A DNA stretch of 35,617 bases from Desulfobulbaceae bacterium (GCA_026987195.1 JALSNC010000177.1:1-35617), one strand, 5' to 3'. Positions 1-8,878 are shown, numbered from the stretch's first letter. A program made the numbers and translations. The notes: generated by a model not told the origin, from the letters alone.

Positions 1-1
1 C

Positions 2-157
2 AGGGCGTACATGGAAAAAAACAACCTGCTTGCCATGTTCCGCCTGGATCGCGACCGGCGCAGGCGCATCAGCGCCGATGACAGCGAGCTGCTCAGGTTC
101 GGCTATGACTGGCTGTTCCATGTCCTCGGTGACCGGCGGACCCTCCTCCGTCGTTGA
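2..157 (+). CDS. 3' end of an unrecognised gene (truncated by window start)
   Basis: An open frame runs from the left edge to a TGA at 155-157. The visible C-terminal ~51 residues are strongly basic and arginine-rich, with RDRRRRIS and an aromatic stretch FGYDWLFHVLG, ending RTLLRR. I do not recognise a family. An in-frame ATG at 11 could make it a 48-residue protein, but there is no convincing ribosome-binding site in the ten bases available, so a cut-off longer gene is more likely. It lies upstream of the rpsB promoter and is probably a separate transcription unit. Confidence 0.4.
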   Translation, partial: RAYMEKNNLLAMFRLDRDRRRRISADDSELLRFGYDWLFHVLGDRRTLLRR

Positions 158-196
158 TTCCCTGTATCTCTCCCTGGCAGAATTCTGTTGATTTTC

Positions 197-225
197 TTGA
201 AATTCTGACCAGATCGTGATAGAAA
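197..225 (+). promoter_or_regulatory. Candidate sigma-70 promoter for rpsB
   Basis: TTGAAA at 197-202 is followed after 17 bases by TAGAAA at 220-225, in an AT-rich patch that stands out from the GC-rich surroundings. It would start a transcript about 140 bases before the rpsB ATG. The -35 is a 5/6 match and the -10 a 4/6 match to consensus. Confidence 0.45.
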
Positions 226-248
226 TACAAAATTTATACCCGCTAAAA

Positions 249-324
249 GCCGCCGGTCTTCAGCCGGAGGCGCCAACGACACACATCCCGCACTGATCCT
301 TTGGTGTTCCGCCGGCAGGCGGAA
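249..324 (+). promoter_or_regulatory. Structured 5' leader of rpsB (two hairpins)
   Basis: Two stem-loops lie in the predicted leader. The first pairs 249-256 with 264-271 (GCC/GGC and CCGG/CCGG around one mismatch). The second is a perfect 7-bp stem, TTCCGCC at 307-313 with GGCGGAA at 318-324, and a GGCA loop. Ribosomal protein S2 autoregulates rpsB-tsf through its leader in several bacteria, so these may be an S2-responsive leader. That role is inference; no consensus motif was checked. Confidence 0.35.
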
Positions 325-369
325 TCGGATACAGGGATGGAGGAAAGAACCATAAAACAGGAGAAAAGT

Positions 370-1164
370 ATGGCAGCAAAGGTGACAATGCGACAGATGC
401 TCGAGGCAGGCCTCCATTTCGGCCACCAGACCAGGCGCTGGAATCCCAAGATGAAGCCGTATATCTACGGCCCGCGCAACGGCATCTACATCATCAACCT
501 GGACGTGACCATGAAGATGTTCCGCCGGGCCTACAACTACATCGTCGATGTGGTGGCCAACGACGGAAACGTGCTTTTTGTCGGTACCAAGCGGCAGGCC
601 CAGGCCATTATCAGGGAAGAGGCCGAACGCTGCGGCATGTTCTTCATCAACCACCGCTGGCTTGGCGGCATGATGACCAACTTCCAGACCATCCGCCGCT
701 CCATCGATCGTCTCAAGAAGATCGAGGCAATGCAGGAAGACGGCACCATCAACCGTTTTCCCAAGAAAGAGATCCTGAAGATGGAGAAGGAGCGGATCAA
801 GCTCGACCGCAACCTGGGTGGTATCAAGAACATCCGTTCCCTGCCCGACGTGCTTTTTGTCATCGATCCCAAGAACGAGGAGATCGCGGTCAGCGAGGCC
901 AACAAGCTGGGGATCCCGGTGGTCGCCCTGACCGACACCAACTGTGATCCCGATGGTATCGATTATGTGATTCCCGGCAACGACGACGCCATCCGTGCCA
1001 TCAAGCTCATCACCTCTCTCATCGCCGATGCCGTCCTTGAGGGCAAGGCCCGTCGAGGCGAGGAACAGGAGGCCGCTGTCGAGGAGCTGGAGAGTGGCAT
1101 GGCCCCGGAGGCCGAGGCCGCCACGGAGAGCGTTGAGGCGGAAAGTGCGCCGGCAGCCGAGTGA
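370..1164 (+). CDS. rpsB: 30S ribosomal protein S2
   Basis: This is the small-subunit protein S2, which sits between head and body of the 30S subunit and recruits S1. The N-terminus carries the family signature [19 protein letters not shown], followed by [14 protein letters not shown] and, later, [12 protein letters not shown] and [13 protein letters not shown]. The start is the ATG at 370 because AGGAG at 359-363 sits six bases upstream. An earlier in-frame ATG at 337 lacks such a site. The protein is 264 aa, longer than the 241 aa of E. coli because of an acidic, alanine/glutamate-rich C-terminal tail. As usual, tsf follows, but here across a 374-base spacer filled with repeats. Confidence 0.97.
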   Translation: MAAKVTMRQMLEAGLHFGHQTRRWNPKMKPYIYGPRNGIYIINLDVTMKMFRRAYNYIVDVVANDGNVLFVGTKRQAQAIIREEAERCGMFFINHRWLGGMMTNFQTIRRSIDRLKKIEAMQEDGTINRFPKKEILKMEKERIKLDRNLGGIKNIRSLPDVLFVIDPKNEEIAVSEANKLGIPVVALTDTNCDPDGIDYVIPGNDDAIRAIKLITSLIADAVLEGKARRGEEQEAAVEELESGMAPEAEAATESVEAESAPAAE

Positions 1165-1188
1165 GATACCCGGCGACCGGAGGGTATC
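1165..1188 (+). terminator. Hairpin just after rpsB
   Basis: GATACCC at 1165-1171 and GGGTATC at 1182-1188 form a perfect 7-bp stem with a 10-base loop, starting at the base after the rpsB stop codon. No T-tract follows, so it may be an RNA-stabilising or attenuating hairpin rather than a full intrinsic terminator. Confidence 0.35.
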
Positions 1189-1240
1189 CCTCACGGGATG
1201 GCTTACCATCGGTTTGTCCGACCACAATGGTGTAGGCGCC
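1188..1240 (+). repeat. Inverted-repeat copy 1 flanking tsf
   Basis: The block containing CCATCGGTTT..TCCGACCACAATGGTGTA is found again, reverse-complemented, at 2430-2481 between tsf and pyrH. Both copies include CCCTCACGGGA on the outer side. By eye the match covers about 45-50 bases with few mismatches. No open frame or RNA gene is visible in it. Confidence 0.7.
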
Positions 1241-1308
1241 TTGCCCTGTTTCCTGTGAGCGCTTACGCCGAGCCGGTCACCGAGAGGGTGTGGCGTCACC
1301 GTGGACAG

Positions 1309-1405
1309 TAACAGCGCACCGCTATCGGCAACCAGCGAGAAGTAGTGGTAGTTCCGGTAAGAGTGCAGCCGTGCGTCAGCTGTGCGTGCTGCTGAATTTT
1401 TACCG
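1309..1405 (+). repeat. Dispersed intergenic repeat, module 1 plus terminal-repeat end (diverged copy)
   Basis: GCACCGCTATCGGCAACCA at 1314-1332 matches the core of the module-1 repeat also seen at 6901, 16791, 20522 and 32728. It is followed by a shortened end that includes GCGTCAGCTG and CTGCTGAATTTTTAC, the outer end of the terminal-inverted-repeat elements at 6949 and 32601. The rest of the 1165-1538 spacer holds the other listed hairpins and no gene that I can see. Confidence 0.6.
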
Positions 1406-1422
1406 TTGATACAGTCTTGACA

Positions 1423-1445
1423 AAGGGGCCTTGCGCCCCTTCTTT
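1423..1445 (+). terminator. Candidate intrinsic terminator between rpsB and tsf
   Basis: AAGGGGC at 1423-1429 pairs perfectly with GCCCCTT at 1435-1441 around a 5-base loop, followed by a pyrimidine run CTTTC. The short T-tract makes it a weak terminator or attenuator that could lower tsf expression relative to rpsB. A TTGACA at 1417-1422 overlaps its left side but has no well-placed -10. Confidence 0.4.
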
Positions 1446-1538
1446 CATACTATACAGCATCATCGAGCGAATTTGCGGTGCGCCGCTGTTGCCGGCTGCC
1501 GCCCGAAGAGCTACTTTGTTGACAAGGAGAGAGTGATC

Positions 1539-2132
1539 GTGAAAATTACAAGCCAGATGGTCAAGGAACTGCGTGATAAGACCAATGCCGGCATGATGGA
1601 CTGCAAGAGGGCGCTGGGCGAAACCGATGGCGACATGGAAAAGGCCATTGACCTGCTGCGGCAGAAGGGACTTGCCGTTGCCGCCAAGCGGGCTGACCGG
1701 GCCACCAGCGAAGGAGTGGTCGCCTGCTATATCCATGGCGGCGGCAAGCTCGGCGTCATGGTGGAAGTGGGCTGCGAGACCGATTTCGTTGCCAAGACCG
1801 ATGATTTCCAGGCCTTTGCCAGGGACATCGCCATGCACGTGGCCGCGGCCAACCCGGTGGCGGTCAGCCGCGACGAGGTGCCGGCGGATCTGATCGAGCG
1901 GGAAAAGGAGATCTACTCCAAGCAGGCTCTGGAATCGGGCAAGCCGGAAAACATCGTCGAGAAGATCGTGTCCGGCAAGATCGAGAAGTATATCTCCGAG
2001 GTGTGCCTGCTTGAGCAGAAGTTTGTCAAGAATCCCGACCTGACGATCCAGGATCTGCTCAACGAGCTGATCGCCAAGATGGGCGAGAATATCTCCATCA
2101 AGCGGTTTGCCCGTTTCCAGGTCGGCGCCTGA
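1539..2132 (+). CDS. tsf: Translation elongation factor Ts
   Basis: EF-Ts is the guanine nucleotide exchange factor for EF-Tu. The N-terminal UBA-like signature is complete: VKELRDKTNAGMMDCKRAL, followed by DMEKAIDLLRQKGL. The core contains GGKLGVMVEVGCETDFVAK. The start is a GTG at 1539, chosen because AGGAG at 1525-1529 is nine bases upstream and the protein then begins VKITSQMVKEL, the usual EF-Ts start. An in-frame GTG at 1533 is too close to that site. At 197 aa it is the short bacterial form (E. coli has 283 aa), with one core domain. It is followed by a strong hairpin and repeats rather than running directly into pyrH. Confidence 0.96.
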   Translation: MKITSQMVKELRDKTNAGMMDCKRALGETDGDMEKAIDLLRQKGLAVAAKRADRATSEGVVACYIHGGGKLGVMVEVGCETDFVAKTDDFQAFARDIAMHVAAANPVAVSRDEVPADLIEREKEIYSKQALESGKPENIVEKIVSGKIEKYISEVCLLEQKFVKNPDLTIQDLLNELIAKMGENISIKRFARFQVGA

Positions 2133-2147
2133 TCCGCTGTCCGCAGC

Positions 2148-2175
2148 GGCTGCCGGCCCGCCGGGGCCGGCAGCC
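2148..2175 (+). terminator. Strong hairpin after tsf
   Basis: GGCTGCCGGCC at 2148-2158 and GGCCGGCAGCC at 2165-2175 form a perfect 11-bp GC-rich stem with a 6-base loop, 15 bases after the tsf stop. The following CCTGTCATTCT is only moderately T-rich, so termination may be partial or factor-assisted. Confidence 0.55.
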
Positions 2176-2186
2176 CTGTCATTCTG

Positions 2187-2305
2187 GAAAAGCTCAGCAG
2201 CACGCCATCTGGCACGCGCCCGCGGCTGGCCGCATTGCGGGCCTGCCGGAGTCCCGCTGCGATCGCCTGCCTGCCGGCCAGCACGAGCGTAGGCGCTTAC
2301 AGGGA
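2187..2305 (+). repeat. Degenerate copy of the terminal-inverted-repeat element (module 2)
   Basis: The segment starts GAAAAGCTCAGCAGCACGCC and continues CGCGGCTGGCCGCATTGCGGG and CTGCCGGCCAGCACGA. It aligns with the left and central parts of the intact elements at 6949-7068 and 32601-32733. Its left terminal repeat has changes and the right terminal repeat is missing, replaced by the next repeat (2300-2436), so it looks like an old, truncated copy. Confidence 0.6.
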
Positions 2306-2436
2306 CCGCACGGAGTCTTCGCCTACCTCTTTGCACGGTCGTGCCTGCCCGCACAGGTAGGCTATCGGCGTCTCCCTGCGGTCGCTTACCGCGGTCAGGC
2401 ACGGTTGCACAAATCTGCGGCCCCTGGGAGCGCTTA
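2300..2436 (+). repeat. Long-hairpin repeat, copy 1 (tsf-pyrH spacer)
   Basis: About 137 bases recur at 3330-3467 in the pyrH-frr spacer. The core folds back on itself: ACCGCACGGAGTC near 2305 pairs with GTCTCCCTGCGGT ending at 2382, and GCCTACCT pairs with AGGTAGGC inside it. The result would be an ~80-base stem-loop (2304-2383). No start-to-stop frame of note lies in it. Confidence 0.7.
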
Positions 2437-2481
2437 CACCATTGTGGTCGGGAAAACCGATGGCTGGTTGTCCCGTGAGGG
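2430..2481 (-). repeat. Inverted-repeat copy 2 flanking tsf
   Basis: This is the reverse complement of the block at 1188-1240: GCGCTTACACCATTGTGGTC, then GGAAAACCGATGG and TCCCGTGAGGG. The two copies face each other across the tsf gene. Confidence 0.7.
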
Positions 2482-2509
2482 GTTGCGCACGAGCGCGTAC
2501 AGGCCCTGT

Positions 2510-2538
2510 GGCAGGAGATCCCCTGACCGGCTCCTGCC
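2510..2538 (+). promoter_or_regulatory. Perfect 8-bp hairpin before pyrH
   Basis: GGCAGGAG at 2510-2517 pairs with CTCCTGCC at 2531-2538 around a 13-base loop, ending about 20 bases before the pyrH ribosome-binding site (GGAG at 2559). It could be a terminator of upstream transcription or a leader structure affecting pyrH; the sequence does not decide between them. Confidence 0.35.
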
Positions 2539-2571
2539 TTCCACCGATCCTGGTACCCGGAGAACACCGGT

Positions 2572-3279
2572 ATGAAGTATGGACGTATTCTTCTGAAGAT
2601 AAGTGGCGAGGTCCTCACCGGCGATGGCTCCTACGGCATCAGCCCGGAGATGGTCGATTTTGTCGCCGAGGAGATCAGGACCGTGCATGGGCGGGACGTG
2701 CAGCTCGGGCTGGTCATCGGCGCGGGCAACATCTTCCGTGGTGTGGCCGGGGCCGCCGGTGGCATGGATCGTGCTTCTGCCGATAACATGGGAATGCTGG
2801 CCACGGTGATCAACGCCCTGGCCGTGCAGGACACCCTGGAGAAAAAGGGGGTCGCCACCCGGGTCATGTCGGCCATCACCATGCGCAATGTCTGTGAGCC
2901 CTATGTCCGGCGCCGGGCTGTGGAGCACCTGGCGGCCGGAAGAGTGGTTATTTTTGCCGCCGGTACCGGCAATCCCTATTTTACCACTGATACGGCCGCC
3001 GTACTCAGGGCGCTGGAGATCCGTGCCGATGTCATCATGAAGGCCACCCGGGTGGACGGGGTCTATGACCGGGACCCGGAAAAGGATCCCAGGGCGGTCC
3101 GGTTCGAGCAGCTTTCCTATACCCGTGTTCTGCAGGATGAACTGCGGGTCATGGATGCGGCGGGGATCTCTCTGGCGCGGGACAACGAGCTTCCCATTTT
3201 TGTCTTCAATATGAAGGTTCCCGGCAATATCAGCCGTGCCGCCGCCGGAGAGGACGTCGGCACCCTGATCACCGAATAG
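2572..3279 (+). CDS. pyrH: Uridylate kinase (UMP kinase)
   Basis: PyrH phosphorylates UMP to UDP with ATP in pyrimidine nucleotide synthesis; the bacterial enzyme is a hexamer of the amino-acid-kinase fold. The N-terminus has [13 protein letters not shown], the glycine-rich loop [12 protein letters not shown] follows, and [12 protein letters not shown] and [13 protein letters not shown] are the expected nucleotide and substrate segments. The length, 235 aa, is typical. The ATG at 2572 is preceded by GGAG at 2559-2562. It keeps the conserved rpsB-tsf-pyrH-frr order but is separated from both neighbours by long repeat-filled spacers. Confidence 0.97.
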   Translation: MKYGRILLKISGEVLTGDGSYGISPEMVDFVAEEIRTVHGRDVQLGLVIGAGNIFRGVAGAAGGMDRASADNMGMLATVINALAVQDTLEKKGVATRVMSAITMRNVCEPYVRRRAVEHLAAGRVVIFAAGTGNPYFTTDTAAVLRALEIRADVIMKATRVDGVYDRDPEKDPRAVRFEQLSYTRVLQDELRVMDAAGISLARDNELPIFVFNMKVPGNISRAAAGEDVGTLITE

Positions 3280-3329
3280 GCGCGGCCCGGGTTACCCGCT
3301 GGCCGGTGGCGCAGGCCGCGTAAGCGGTC

Positions 3330-3467
3330 ACAGGCACCGCACGGAGTCTTCGCTGACCTTCTCGCAAGGTCGCTCCTGGCCGCACAGTCAGGCTATCGGA
3401 GTCTCCCTGCGGTCGCTTACCTGCGGCCAGAAGCGCCAGCATGAACCTGCGGCACCTGAGACCGCTT
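3330..3467 (+). repeat. Long-hairpin repeat, copy 2 (pyrH-frr spacer)
   Basis: This is the second copy of the repeat at 2300-2436, roughly three-quarters identical by eye. The outer arms ACCGCACGGAGTC (from 3336) and GTCTCCCTGCGGT (to 3413) are kept. In the inner arm the copy reads GCTGAC/GTCAGGC where copy 1 reads GCCTAC/GTAGGC, so changes on one side are largely matched on the other. Confidence 0.7.
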
Positions 3468-3555
3468 GCAAAAACGAGGTTGAAACATCGTGACCTTGCA
3501 TACCCTGTGATCAGTTACCAGGCTGCCGGGTTGAACAATCCCGAGGGAGGAAGTC

Positions 3556-4113
3556 ATGGCAAATGACGTTATCGAGCAAGTGAAGGAAAAGATGGAGAGC
3601 AGCGTCGAGGCGTTCAAGCGGGAACTGGTGCGGATCAGGACAGGCCGGGCCTCGCTGTCCCTGCTGGACGGGATCAAGGTCGATGCCTATGGCTCCATGC
3701 TGCCCCTGGACCAGGTCGGCACCCTGACCATTCCCGAGTCGAGCATGATCGCCGTCAAGCCTTGGGACCCGCAGATGCTGCCGGCCATCGAGAAAGCGAT
3801 TTTGGCCTCGGACCTGGGGCTTACCCCTGCCAACGACGGCAACGTGATCCGTCTCACCATTCCGCCGCTCACCGAGGAGCGGCGTCGGGAACTGGTGAAG
3901 CAGGTCAAGAAACTGGCCGAGGAACACAAGGTCGCCATCCGCAATATCCGGCGCGAGGCCAACGACACCCTGAAGAAACAGAAAAAAAACAAGGAACTCG
4001 CCGAGGACGACATGTACCGGCTCCAGGATGAGGCCCAGAAGGAGACGGACCGGTTCATCAAGCAGATCGACGAGATCGCCGCCACCAAGGAAAAGGAAGT
4101 CATGGAGGTCTGA
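3556..4113 (+). CDS. frr: Ribosome recycling factor
   Basis: RRF splits the post-termination 70S complex together with EF-G. The protein is 185 aa, exactly the usual length, and shows the family blocks ELVRIRTGRASLSLLDGI, VKPWDPQMLPAIEKAI, DGNVIRLTIPPLTEERR and the C-terminal helix VAIRNIRREANDTLKK. The ATG at 3556 follows GAGGAAG at 3544-3550. It is the last translation-factor gene of the block; uppS begins 25 bases after its stop, so the two are probably co-transcribed. Confidence 0.97.
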   Translation: MANDVIEQVKEKMESSVEAFKRELVRIRTGRASLSLLDGIKVDAYGSMLPLDQVGTLTIPESSMIAVKPWDPQMLPAIEKAILASDLGLTPANDGNVIRLTIPPLTEERRRELVKQVKKLAEEHKVAIRNIRREANDTLKKQKKNKELAEDDMYRLQDEAQKETDRFIKQIDEIAATKEKEVMEV

Positions 4114-4138
4114 TTCCTCCCTGTCGGCTTTCCCTTCT

Positions 4139-4885
4139 ATGCACCCTTCCGTGACTGAGCAGGACAAGAGCCAGATCCCCACCCATGTCGCCATCATCAT
4201 GGACGGCAACGGCCGCTGGGCCGAGCAGCGCAACCGTCCCCGCCTGTTTGGCCACAAGGCCGGGGTGGATTCCGTGCGCGCCGTGGTGGAGGCGGCCCGG
4301 GAGATCGGGGTCCGCTACCTGACCCTGTACGCCTTTTCCACCGAGAACTGGCAGCGGCCGCCCGGCGAGGTCTCCGGCCTCATGGGTCTGCTGAAGCTCT
4401 ACCTGCAGGCCGAGCTGAAGACCATGCTCAAGAATGGTGTGCGGCTCTTCTGCCTCGGCCAGCAGGACAGGTTGCCCGATGACGTTCGCCGCACCCTGGC
4501 CATGGTCATGGAAAAGACGGCCCACTGCCGCGGCATGACCCTGAACCTGGCCCTGAGCTACGGCGGACGCAACGAGATGATGCGGGCGGTACGCGCCCTG
4601 GCAGAAAAGTGTGTTGCCGGTGAGCTGGACTGGCGCCGCCTGGACGAGAAGATGCTGACCGCCCATCTGGATACAGCCGGCCAGCCCGATCCTGACCTGC
4701 TGATCCGCACCGGCGGTGAGCACCGTTTGTCCAATTTTCTCCTCTGGCAGGCATCCTATTCCGAGCTCTACTTCACCGACACCATGTGGCCGGATTTCAG
4801 GAAGAAAGAGTTTCTCGATGCCCTGGCCACCTATGGCCGCCGGCAGCGCCGTTTCGGCAAGACCGGGGCCCAGGTGCGGGGATGA
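4139..4885 (+). CDS. uppS: Undecaprenyl diphosphate synthase (cis-prenyltransferase)
   Basis: This enzyme condenses farnesyl diphosphate with eight isopentenyl diphosphates to make the C55 carrier for peptidoglycan and O-antigen. Signature blocks are present: HVAIIMDGNGRWAEQR with the catalytic Asp, GHKAG, TLYAFSTENWQRP and the C-terminal RTGGEHRLSNFLLWQ. From the ATG at 4139 it has 248 aa, the family's usual length. No clear Shine-Dalgarno sequence precedes this ATG or the alternative GTG at 4151, so translation may depend on coupling to frr. The stop overlaps the cdsA start by four bases. Confidence 0.95.
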   Translation: MHPSVTEQDKSQIPTHVAIIMDGNGRWAEQRNRPRLFGHKAGVDSVRAVVEAAREIGVRYLTLYAFSTENWQRPPGEVSGLMGLLKLYLQAELKTMLKNGVRLFCLGQQDRLPDDVRRTLAMVMEKTAHCRGMTLNLALSYGGRNEMMRAVRALAEKCVAGELDWRRLDEKMLTAHLDTAGQPDPDLLIRTGGEHRLSNFLLWQASYSELYFTDTMWPDFRKKEFLDALATYGRRQRRFGKTGAQVRG

Positions 4886-5684
4886 GTGGTATGGGACGGG
4901 TGCTGCCCGGCATTGCCATGGCCGCGGCCTGGATCCTGCTGCTCGTCCTGGCACCGGTCCCCCTGTTCTGGCTCTGCATCGTCCTGGTCACCGCACGGGC
5001 GCTTTTCGAGTTTGGCCGCATGACCGGCCTGGCCGTGCCTGGTCTGCAGCGGGGGGTGCTGGCCGTGGTTCTTCTTCTTCCCGTGCTCGCCTCCCTGGCC
5101 GGGTCGGTCCAGGGGGTGGCAGCCGGCCTGACCGGAGGCCTGCTCGGCCTGGTGGTGCTGATTCTCCGTCGCTATTCCAGTCTCGACGACGTACTCCGCT
5201 GCCTGTCGCTGGCTATCACCGGACTGGTCTACATCTCTTTCTGCGGCGCGCATGTGGTGCTGCTGCGTCACCTGGAGCACGGTGCGGCCTGGCTGTTCAT
5301 CCTGACCGTGATCACCGCCGCCTCTGATACCGGGGCCTATTATGCCGGTCGCGCCTTTGGCAGAAGGAAGCTCTGCCCTGCCATCAGCCCGGGCAAGACC
5401 GTGGCCGGTGGTGTCGGCGGCCTGGCCGCTGGCATCGTCTGTGCGGTGATCGCGGGATTGATCTTGCTGCCCGGGGTGCATCCGTTGCGGCTGGGACTGG
5501 TGGCGGCCCTGCTGGTGGTCATCGGGGTTGCCGGCGATCTCACCGAGTCGGTGATCAAGCGTGCCACCGGCTGCAAGGACTCCGGGACCCTGCTGGCAGG
5601 CCATGGCGGTCTCCTGGACCGGGTCGATTCCATCCTGCTCACCGCGCCCGTACTCTACTATCTTCTTGTCTATGGACTGGTCGC

Positions 5685-5688
<4 letters not shown>
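4882..5688 (+). CDS. cdsA: Phosphatidate cytidylyltransferase (CDP-diglyceride synthase)
   Basis: CdsA is an inner-membrane enzyme that makes CDP-diacylglycerol from phosphatidate and CTP, the precursor of all glycerophospholipids. The 268-aa protein is almost entirely hydrophobic with about seven or eight membrane segments. The C-terminal signature is present as [13 protein letters not shown] then HGGLLDRVD. One position deviates: the usual Pro/Gly before x-HGG is Ala (LLAGHGG). [16 protein letters not shown] is the conserved central loop. The start ATG at 4882 overlaps the uppS stop (ATGA), and the stop overlaps the dxr start in the same way, so the three genes are translationally coupled. 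Confidence 0.95.
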
Positions 5689-6869
<1,181 letters not shown>

Positions 6870-6879
6870 ATCATACCCC

Positions 6880-6899
6880 GGCCGGCAGACCGGTTTTTT
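6880..6899 (+). terminator. Intrinsic terminator after dxr
   Basis: GGCCGG at 6880-6885 can pair with CCGGTT at 6890-6895 (four GC pairs plus two G-U) around a CAGA loop. The downstream arm runs into a six-T tract (6894-6899). It sits 11 bases after the dxr stop and probably ends the frr/uppS-cdsA-dxr transcript. Confidence 0.5.
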
Positions 6900-6900
6900 G

Positions 6901-6953
6901 TAACAGTTCATTGCTATCGGCAACTACATTGAATTACCGGTACTTTTGGTAAA
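6901..6953 (+). repeat. Dispersed intergenic repeat, module 1
   Basis: The segment TAACAGTTCATTGCTATCGG continues CAACTACATTGAATTACCGG and TACTTTTGGTAAA. It is one of five recognised copies (others near 1309, 16791, 20522 and 32728). Here it abuts the left end of the terminal-inverted-repeat element at 6949, sharing GTAAA. Confidence 0.75.
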
Positions 6954-7068
6954 CGTTCAGCAGCAGGCCATCTGCACGCGCCCGCGACTGCCCGCATTGC
7001 GGGTAAGCGCTCCCTTACCTGCCGGCCGGCCACGATCACGTACAGCTGACGCACTGCTGAACCTTTAC
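6949..7068 (+). repeat. 120-bp element with 15-bp terminal inverted repeats (module 2)
   Basis: The left end GTAAACGTTCAGCAG (6949-6963) and the right end CTGCTGAACCTTTAC (7054-7068) are inverted repeats with one mismatch. The interior resembles the element at 32601-32733, including CGCGCCCGCG, GCCCGCATTGCGGG and GGCCACGATCACGTACAGCTG. It encodes nothing and has the layout of a miniature inverted-repeat element, but no target-site duplication is evident. It fills most of the dxr-rseP spacer, immediately before rseP. Confidence 0.75.
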
Positions 7069-7088
7069 GATTTTTTTTCTGAGCCATC

Positions 7089-8174
7089 ATGACTTCACTC
7101 CTATCCTTTGTCATTGTTCTCGGTGTCCTGATCTTTGTCCACGAGTTCGGTCACTTCATCGTTGCCAAGCTCTTCGGCGTCCGGGTGCTCAAATTCTCCC
7201 TCGGTTTCGGCAACAAGGTGGTGGGCAGGAAATGGGGCGAGACCGAGTATCTGATCAGCGCCTTTCCCCTGGGTGGCTATGTCAAGATGTTCGGTGAACA
7301 GCAGGGCGAGGAGATCGCGCCGGAGGAGCGCAGGCGCTCCTTTTCCCACAAGCCGGTCTGGCAGCGGTTCGGTATCGTTCTCGCCGGGCCGATGTTCAAC
7401 CTGCTGTTTGCCGTGGCGCTCTTCTTTGCCATGTTTGCCGTTGCCGGCCTGCCGCAGCCGGTGGAGACCACGGCCATCGGCAGCGTGGCCCCGGGCTCGG
7501 CGGCGGAACAGGCAGGCATCAGACCGGGCGACCGGGTCCTGTCCATCAACGGTCACCGGACCACCACCTGGGAACAGGTCTCCGAGCTGGTGCGCGAGAG
7601 CAGGGGCCGGGAACTGACCCTGGTCCTGGACCGTAACGGCAGACAGGTCACCATCCATGCCACACCGGCCATGGAGAAGGTCAGGAACATCTTTGGCGAG
7701 GAGGTGGGCGAGCGCTACATGCTGGGTATCATCCGCAGCGATCAGGTGCAGTATGAAAAGGCCTCCCTGGGCGAATCGGCCCGGGCCGCCCTGATCCAGA
7801 CCTGGAACCTGATCTATCTGACGGTGATGGGCATTGTCAAGATCCTGGAGCGCGTGGTGCCGGCCAGCGAGCTGGGCGGCCCGATCCGCATCGCCGAGAT
7901 AGCCGGCCAGCAGCTCAAGGCGGGCTGGATGAATCTGCTCTATTTCATGGGCCTGCTCAGTATCAACCTGGGGATCCTCAACCTGCTGCCGGTACCGGTC
8001 CTGGACGGGGGACATCTTGTCTTCCTGACCATCGAGGGCATCCGCGGCAGGCCGCTTTCCGACCGGGCCATGGAGATGGCCCAGAGGGTGGGCATCGCCC
8101 TGCTCGGCACCCTGATGCTCTTTGTCTTTTACAACGATATCTTCAGGATCGTACAGCGGTGGATGGGCTCCTGA
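7089..8174 (+). CDS. rseP: RseP/site-2 protease family intramembrane zinc metalloprotease
   Basis: Site-2 proteases cut membrane-embedded anti-sigma factors and signal-peptide remnants. The active-site HEFGH (H18, E19, H22) lies in the first membrane helix. A PDZ domain occupies roughly residues 120-200 (GSAAEQAGIRPGDRVLSING), and the second zinc/active-site motif is NLLPVPVLDGGH near residue 300. At 361 aa with one PDZ domain it is shorter than E. coli RseP (about 450 aa, two PDZ domains), like RseP of many other bacteria. The ATG at 7089 has no clear Shine-Dalgarno sequence; a T8 run lies just upstream. tsaB starts inside its last codons. Confidence 0.95.
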   Translation: MTSLLSFVIVLGVLIFVHEFGHFIVAKLFGVRVLKFSLGFGNKVVGRKWGETEYLISAFPLGGYVKMFGEQQGEEIAPEERRRSFSHKPVWQRFGIVLAGPMFNLLFAVALFFAMFAVAGLPQPVETTAIGSVAPGSAAEQAGIRPGDRVLSINGHRTTTWEQVSELVRESRGRELTLVLDRNGRQVTIHATPAMEKVRNIFGEEVGERYMLGIIRSDQVQYEKASLGESARAALIQTWNLIYLTVMGIVKILERVVPASELGGPIRIAEIAGQQLKAGWMNLLYFMGLLSINLGILNLLPVPVLDGGHLVFLTIEGIRGRPLSDRAMEMAQRVGIALLGTLMLFVFYNDIFRIVQRWMGS

Positions 8175-8878
8175 TCCTCGCCATCGAGACCGCCACCGGC
8201 TGCGGTTCCGTCGCCCTGACCCGGGGCGGGGTGGCAGGGGGACGGCTGCTGGCCGAGGCCACGCTCCAGCCCGAGGTCAGTCACTCCCGGCGCCTGCTTG
8301 GCAGTGTCCAGTGGATTCTGGAGGCAGCCGCTCTCTCCTGGCAGGACCTGGACGGGATCGGCGTCTCGCTGGGGCCTGGTTCCTTCACCGGCCTGCGTAT
8401 TGGCATGGCCGCGGCCAAGGGCCTGGCCATGGCCGCCGGCCTGCCACTTGTCGGAGTCGGGACCCTGGACGGGATCGCGCTTTCCTGCGCCGCGGCCGAA
8501 ACCGGGATCTGCTGCCTGCTCGATGCCCGCAAGCAGGAAGTCTATGCCGCCTTCTACGAGCCTGATGGTTGCGGGGTGCCCGTGGCCGCCGGGCCGCCGG
8601 TGGCGATCCGGCCCCGGCGGCTGCTGGAATCCCTGCAGGCTCCCCTGCTCGTGGCCGGGCCCGGCGTAGCGGTCCATGGTGAGCTCTTCCGGCAGCATCC
8701 CCTGGCGCGCGTACTGCCGGCAGCCCTGGCCCTGCCCCGGGCCGCCCACATCGGCCTCTTGTGCGCCGAACGGCTGGCGCGGGGCGAGCTGCTGGATCCG
8801 GCTGTTGCCGCGCCCCTCTACGTGCGGGCCTCGGAGGCCGAGGTGAACCTGAAGAAAAAGAACAGGGCCCAACAATGA
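8159..8878 (+). CDS. tsaB: tRNA threonylcarbamoyladenosine synthesis protein TsaB
   Basis: TsaB is the non-catalytic partner of TsaD in making t6A37 on ANN-decoding tRNAs. It is an ASKHA-fold protein: LLILAIETATGCGSVAL at the N-terminus and the diagnostic GVSLGPGSFTGLRIGMA around residues 70-87. The length, 239 aa, is normal. The best start is the GTG at 8159, which overlaps the end of rseP by 16 bases; no ATG precedes the conserved ILAIET. Its own stop overlaps the ispG start, so rseP-tsaB-ispG look coupled. Confidence 0.94.
   Translation: MDGLLILAIETATGCGSVALTRGGVAGGRLLAEATLQPEVSHSRRLLGSVQWILEAAALSWQDLDGIGVSLGPGSFTGLRIGMAAAKGLAMAAGLPLVGVGTLDGIALSCAAAETGICCLLDARKQEVYAAFYEPDGCGVPVAAGPPVAIRPRRLLESLQAPLLVAGPGVAVHGELFRQHPLARVLPAALALPRAAHIGLLCAERLARGELLDPAVAAPLYVRASEAEVNLKKKNRAQQ

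Noticed and set aside
6949-7068. Full insertion sequence
   Set aside because: The element is only 120 bp with no transposase frame, and no target-site duplication is evident; it is listed as a repeat only.
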